A model generated the notes under the pieces. The model was not told the origin of the DNA. It was given only the letters and a program-made list of their open reading frames with translations, and made no database searches. 64,000 nucleotides of DNA. It comes from Phlyctochytrium arcticum (Eukaryota; Chytridiomycota; Chytridiomycetes; Chytridiales; Chytridiaceae). Each line of letters begins with the position of its first letter. The first letter of the stretch is position 1. The DNA lies in assembly GCA_025602905.1 (NCBI GenBank), contig JAHLKI010000037.1, positions 124,001 to 188,000 on the forward strand, read 5' to 3'. Shown here in pieces: positions 59,490 through 64,000 of this stretch. The position numbers and the translations under genes were made by a program.

Positions 59490-60131
59490 CTGGAAAACTT
59501 GGGCATTTAGTCAACGAGATCGCCAAGATTTGCAGCAGTCTTCAACTGCCAAAGAATCGGCATGCAGACTACCGTAGTCTGCATCAGGGGCCCACGCAGG
59601 AAGTACAAGATGCAGTGAACGATGTAAACAGGTGCGCGGCAACAAAATGACCACTATGGATCTGACTTTTGCTCACATCATCAACTTTTTTAGAGAGTTT
59701 GATGAGGCAATTACCCATTCTCCAAAACAAAGACGACACTTCGATTCTAGGCGAGGTTGACCAGGCGTACCACCATATTCCGATGCTACGAAACCAAATA
59801 CTTTTGGCAGGTCGCAGTCTAGTTTGTGGAAGAAAAAGATTCTAAAGGGTATGACTTCGAAGCTGAGCCAAGTTTTAACCGGCAGCAGGCCCTCACATGG
59901 CTTCAAAAACACCGTGCGGTCGAATCCCAGCGGCGGACAGCACTTGAAGTAGCCAGTATTACTGCGGCGGCTACCATCGAAGCATCCCGAATCAAAGCGG
60001 CTGGCAAGGAAGTGGCGGCTACGGCTGCATCCCAAATCAAAGCCAAGCTATCAATATGTTTCCGTCCTGGAAACTTGCAGACATTTGTGTTTGGATTGGA
60101 CGAAACTGTTTGTCTGAACTTGTCCAGTTGA
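59490..60131 (+). other. Possible exons of an unidentified small gene
   Basis: 59519-59629 reads as coding-like (VNEIAKICSSLQLPKNRHAD) up to a GTGCGC donor at 59630. An acceptor TTTTTTAG at 59692 leads to REFDEAITHSPKQRRHFDS. A further frame at 59826-60131 is helical and Ala-rich (ALEVASITAAATIEASRIKA). I cannot join these into one model or name a family. Confidence 0.25.
59562..59584. repeat. 23-bp palindrome
   Basis: ATGCAGACTAC and GTAGTCTGCAT are perfect inverted repeats separated by one C. Able to form a cruciform or a protein-binding dyad. Confidence 0.8.
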
Positions 60132-60826
60132 ATGAATGTTGAGTCTGGCCACTTGTATATTGTTGTTCGATTCTATCCCAGAGTCTACTAGAGAGTCTAT
60201 CCTGCATTTACATGGCATAATTTCCCTGACGGGATCCAAAAACTCCGCTCAACCCTGGATCCGGATGGCTCCCGATAAGTGCGGCATTGGAACCATGCTC
60301 CATGGCTGCGCAGCGCCAAATGTCACCGTGAATTTGCGTCAAAAACGTGAAATTCACCAGAAAGTGGCAGAAACATTATATATAGAGCACTTACTTTGTG
60401 TGTGGCATTTAACGGGATCTCTTGGACAACCGGAACGACAACGTTTGTGTTATCAAGAGGTCTGCTTTCCGTACAGGCAGCCTTGTATCTCTCAAAAACC
60501 GGCCCATTTCCACTCAGTACACCTCCCACCCAACCTCGCCAGTAGTAGCACCTCATTATACTTTGCAAAAACAGTACCTTGATATTGCAAGAGACCCCTA
60601 GTTCCTTCCCTTTCCCTGCCTGGATCTCTGGGCGAGGAGCATGCTGGTCGGATAGACTGATTTTGGCTTTTCTGACCCGCTATCCTTGCCAGCCCTGAAT
60701 CATCAAATCAACAGAGACAACCAGTGTATCTGGGCTTCGCATCTATTGCCCAGGGTCACATTTGCTTCTGGACGTGCTTGAAAAATCTTCTCGGCCGCCC
60801 ATTAAGTCGAACCCTCGATAAAGAAC
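60132..60826. other. Upstream region of the RasGEF gene
   Basis: No supported gene; short frames only. Confidence 0.45.
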
Positions 60827-63800
60827 ATGGACAAGGGCGACCCTCCGACTCGCATCCCGGAAATTCTGGATCTTTTTGATAGTTATCCCGTCACTGCACA
60901 ACTCGATCTAGTGGAGCTCTTGCTGAGAAAGGCTGCTACTCGCCGCACCTCGCAACAGGACGCTACACATATCGACAACTCTTGGAATCGTATATCTGAC
61001 GCCCTGGACCATGCCTTGCGGGGTGCGCGGCCACAGGCTGCAACCCACCGGCGAATGTCATCAGCAGCTCCTTCAGAGCGCGATGGAGAGAGATCCAACA
61101 TTCGAATCCCAGAAGAAGTGAGACCTGTATTACTCAAACTGAAAGCTGCTCAACAAAATGAAGCAGCCACCTTGTTTGAGGAGTTGGATATTTCATCCAT
61201 CACTCGAATGAGGCCTGACCGACAATCACCGGACCGCGAACTGCCTTTTGAGCTTTTGGAAAAACAGGTCCTGACTATTCTCCTCAACACTCCGCTATCC
61301 ATTTTACGAAGTCCGCCACAATTGATTTCGGACAATGCGACATCCTCTCCCACTACCACCAAGCTAGCAACAGAAGTGGTCGATCCCCGATCACCCTTGG
61401 CACAAGTACTTACAGCTTCATCTGCACTAGCAGCGCTCATCGAGGCAATCGTCTCTGCGCACAACGACCAGATTCTGGCAGAGTTGAACGACCAAAGTGA
61501 GCTTGAATCATATCAAGTCATCTCCGAGCGGGTATGGGAGGCAACGCTGGGTATTCTCAAAGATGTCAAACTCTTGAAAGAGGGGCTGGAGGAGGCTGAT
61601 TCAGTCAAGGCAGCAAAGGACCTCTATGCTCACATCATCCTAATGTCTAGTGATTTCGTTGACAGCCTAAACGAGTTTTTAAATTTTGCGCTAAACACGT
61701 TGGGATCATCCAATTTGCGCCATCCACCCATCAGGACAGACAGTGCCATTTCATTCCTTTCCGCCCCACCCAGCCCGCCTCACGCAGGGAGCTCTTGGAG
61801 ACAGCAACCTTCAAGACTTTCTGACCCACTATCACCACTATTGGACAGCAATGCCAAGCGAATATCGTTTGGCGCCCGGCTCAAGCGACGACTTGCGCAG
61901 CTCACTGGAGAATCGCGTCGTACTTCTCTAACCAGTCTATCATCGGAAGAAGGGACGGAAGTATCGTTCGCGACTCGTTACAGCCGACCTTCTGAAGAGA
62001 ATACATCTCGCCGTGGGTCGGAAAGTCGCACGGGAAGCTTGGATATCCCTCGCCGCGGAAAAAGTGTAGACTTGCCGCGCAGACCACGAAATTCTTTGGC
62101 CCAGGTACCTGTTGGGCGATCTAGTATGGATGCATTGCGCCCCAAGGGGAGATCTCGATCTAGTGCTGATGTTCATCGCCGGAGCTTTTTGCTTCCAGAG
62201 TCGTCGCTGCGGCGCTCAATATCAAGTGATCGGTCCACGCTCACAGTCCCGCGTTTACCTGAAATATCGTTTGGGTCAGCAAAAGCAACCGAATGGCTCG
62301 CAGAAGTATTTTCCAGTGAATCCGGTTCCCGCGAACGTCAGCCGTCCGGGTCTAGTACATTCTACCATGCAACTGGCGGCTCTCTTTCTCCGACTGAAGG
62401 CCGTAACCCATCACCATCACCCTCTTTATCCGATCAACAAACGCCTGGGGCACCCTCCTCTCCGCATATCTCTTCCCCAACAACCCCTCGACGTGTGCAG
62501 CACGGGCGCACACCGTCCAGCTCCTCAAAACATTCAATAACCCGGGTCCATTTGCAGCAAGAAGAATGGAGGCGTCGGCTCCCTTCAGATGCTGGAACAA
62601 ACTATGAGCCCAATACCGATAGGTGGTCCCGTATGCTGGAGAGTCTTATTGGTAGCGTGGGCGAGGAAGAACTGAGGCTCGTGGGTCTGGAACGAGAGAA
62701 TGCAGAGAAGAAGAAGGCGGATGCCGAATCGAAGAAGGCATCAAACCGATTTGAGAGTCTTCGCAAGCTCGGTTACAAGATCTCGCAGCGTATTCCCACT
62801 TTTGACAGTCAGGGCAATCGAATTGGTATTCTGGACCATTGGCAGTTTCTCTCTGGTGTTGAGGAGCACGGCGATGTCCAAGCTACCGATTTCATATCTG
62901 TTCGGGGAAATCTTTTACACATGAGCGAGGATGACCACGATGTTATGATTATGGAGATGCTCGAAGGCAAACTGCTGATTATGGCTGGAACGGCGGAAAA
63001 GTTGGTATTGACACTAGCCGACGAAACTTTGCAAGGTAGCTACTACAATCATATACTCACCCTACCAAGATTGCTAAGAGTGTTGTTTGCAGATGCGGAG
63101 TTTGTAGATATCTTCATCCGAAATCACCCCTTTTACATGTCGTCTCGAGACTTGATGACCAATCTGGTGACACGATTCTACTGCGAAATGCCCGAGGCGC
63201 CTTCAGAAGAGGAGAAGATGTATTTCTTCGAATGGCAAAGGGTTATTCAGACAAAGTGGGTGTTTCCATCTTAATTTTGGCCTGCTTATACCTACTGACA
63301 CATATGATAGAGTACTTGCTGTTGTGGGCCGATGGGTTAAACTACGCTTTGAAGATTTTACCGTTGATGCAGAGTTGCGAGCTGGCCTTGAACAGTTTTT
63401 GGCAGAAGCTGCGGATGCAGGCTTCTCCCGGGAAGCTTCGCGAATTCGTCGTGTCAGCATTGTCCAGGTTTGTTCAATCCCCTCAAGCTAAAGATGTTGC
63501 ATTGGTGCTCATAATCTATCGCAGGCTTTATCCATCAGTAACCTTTGCAAGCAAGCACCGCTTTCGGAATCTGTTCCAAGTGAATATCGCGGCTCATCGC
63601 CTTTCCCAATGCATGTATCACAGCCGCTTTTGGAATCGTCGCCATTGTTGATGTTTGATGCCCGTGATATTGCCCGGTACCTTACCCTGGCTGACGCAGC
63701 AGGCTTCAAAGCTCTCACGACCTGCGACTTTGTGCAAAAACTACGTGCTGGAGGTACCACCGGGTCACGTATCGATTGGTTTGCCCGACGAGCCAATACC

Positions 63801-64000
63801 ATCCGTAATTGGGTCACTCTCGAATTGTGCACATTGTATCAGCGCAAGCTGCGTCGCAAACTTTTGGAAAAGTTCATCAATGTGGCTTGGTATTGTCGAA
63901 GTCAACGCAACTACCATACGTCGCTCTTTATTCTTTCTGCTCTGCATTCACCTGCTGTTCAGCGTCTCAAAAAAACCTGGGATGGAATTCCAAACGTCTC
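60827..64000 (+). CDS. Ras guanine-nucleotide exchange factor (CDC25-type), 3' end outside the window
   Basis: Activates a Ras-family GTPase by releasing GDP. Exons 60827-63255, 63311-63467 and from 63525 (introns 55 and 57 bp) give more than 1,000 residues before the window ends. The N-terminal half is a helical part (DLFDSYPVTAQLDLVELLLR) followed by a long Ser/Arg-rich region with phosphorylation-type RRxS sites (RRTSLTSLSSEE, RRSFLLPESSLRRSIS). A RasGEF_N module follows (HILTLPRLLRVLFADAEFVD, YMSSRDLMTNLVTRFY) and then the start of the catalytic domain (DARDIARYLTLADAAGF, FARRANTIRNWVTLELC, KLLEKFINVAWYCRSQRNYH, VQRLKKTWDGIPN). The many RRxS sites would suit control by PKA-like kinases, which is inference. 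Confidence 0.88.

Overview
This window looks like nuclear DNA of a filamentous or zoosporic fungus. Protein genes are dense and split by very short GT-AG introns (46-80 bp, mostly 52-69 bp). Housekeeping proteins are clearly fungal or opisthokont: ferrochelatase, three-in-one urease, Prp39, Bcp1, MPDU1, a Ragulator subunit, an MRP-type ABC transporter and a RasGEF. Crinkler-type (CRN) effector genes together with an RPEL protein and an RA+SARAH protein point to an early-diverging fungus. Chytridiomycota is my best guess, but that is inference only.

Layout. 1-13.2 kb is an accessory, repeat-rich block: a decayed copy of a zinc-ribbon transposase-like gene, three copies of an orphan small membrane-protein family, intact ferrochelatase (HEM15) held between inverted repeats, a second transposase-like fragment, a full Crinkler gene and a broken Crinkler fragment. 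13.7-43.6 kb is an ordinary gene-dense core: urease (-), F-box protein (+), Prp39 (-), LAMTOR2-like (+), a zinc-motif protein (+) tail-to-tail with a nuclease-like gene (-), an RA/SARAH protein (+), Bcp1 (-), MPDU1 (+), an SGNH hydrolase (-), two unassigned genes, RPEL (+), CBS (+) and ABCC transporter (-). 44.8-59.4 kb is a second accessory block: a zinc-ribbon transposase-like gene cut in two by a full-length Ty3/gypsy chromovirus with identical 236-bp LTRs, then an inverted duplicate of the first Crinkler gene and a third, nonsense-mutated Crinkler. 60.8-64 kb begins a RasGEF gene that runs off the window.

The two accessory blocks share the same families. The transposase-like gene and the Crinkler gene occur in both, and a 2,428-bp segment holding the Crinkler gene is duplicated in inverted orientation about 45 kb apart with only one base difference noticed. 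This suggests recent movement of effector DNA between repeat-rich islands that flank a stable core.

Most gene structures were rebuilt by hand from splice signals, reading phase and family resemblance. Coordinates for multi-exon genes give the whole span, with exon limits in the evidence.
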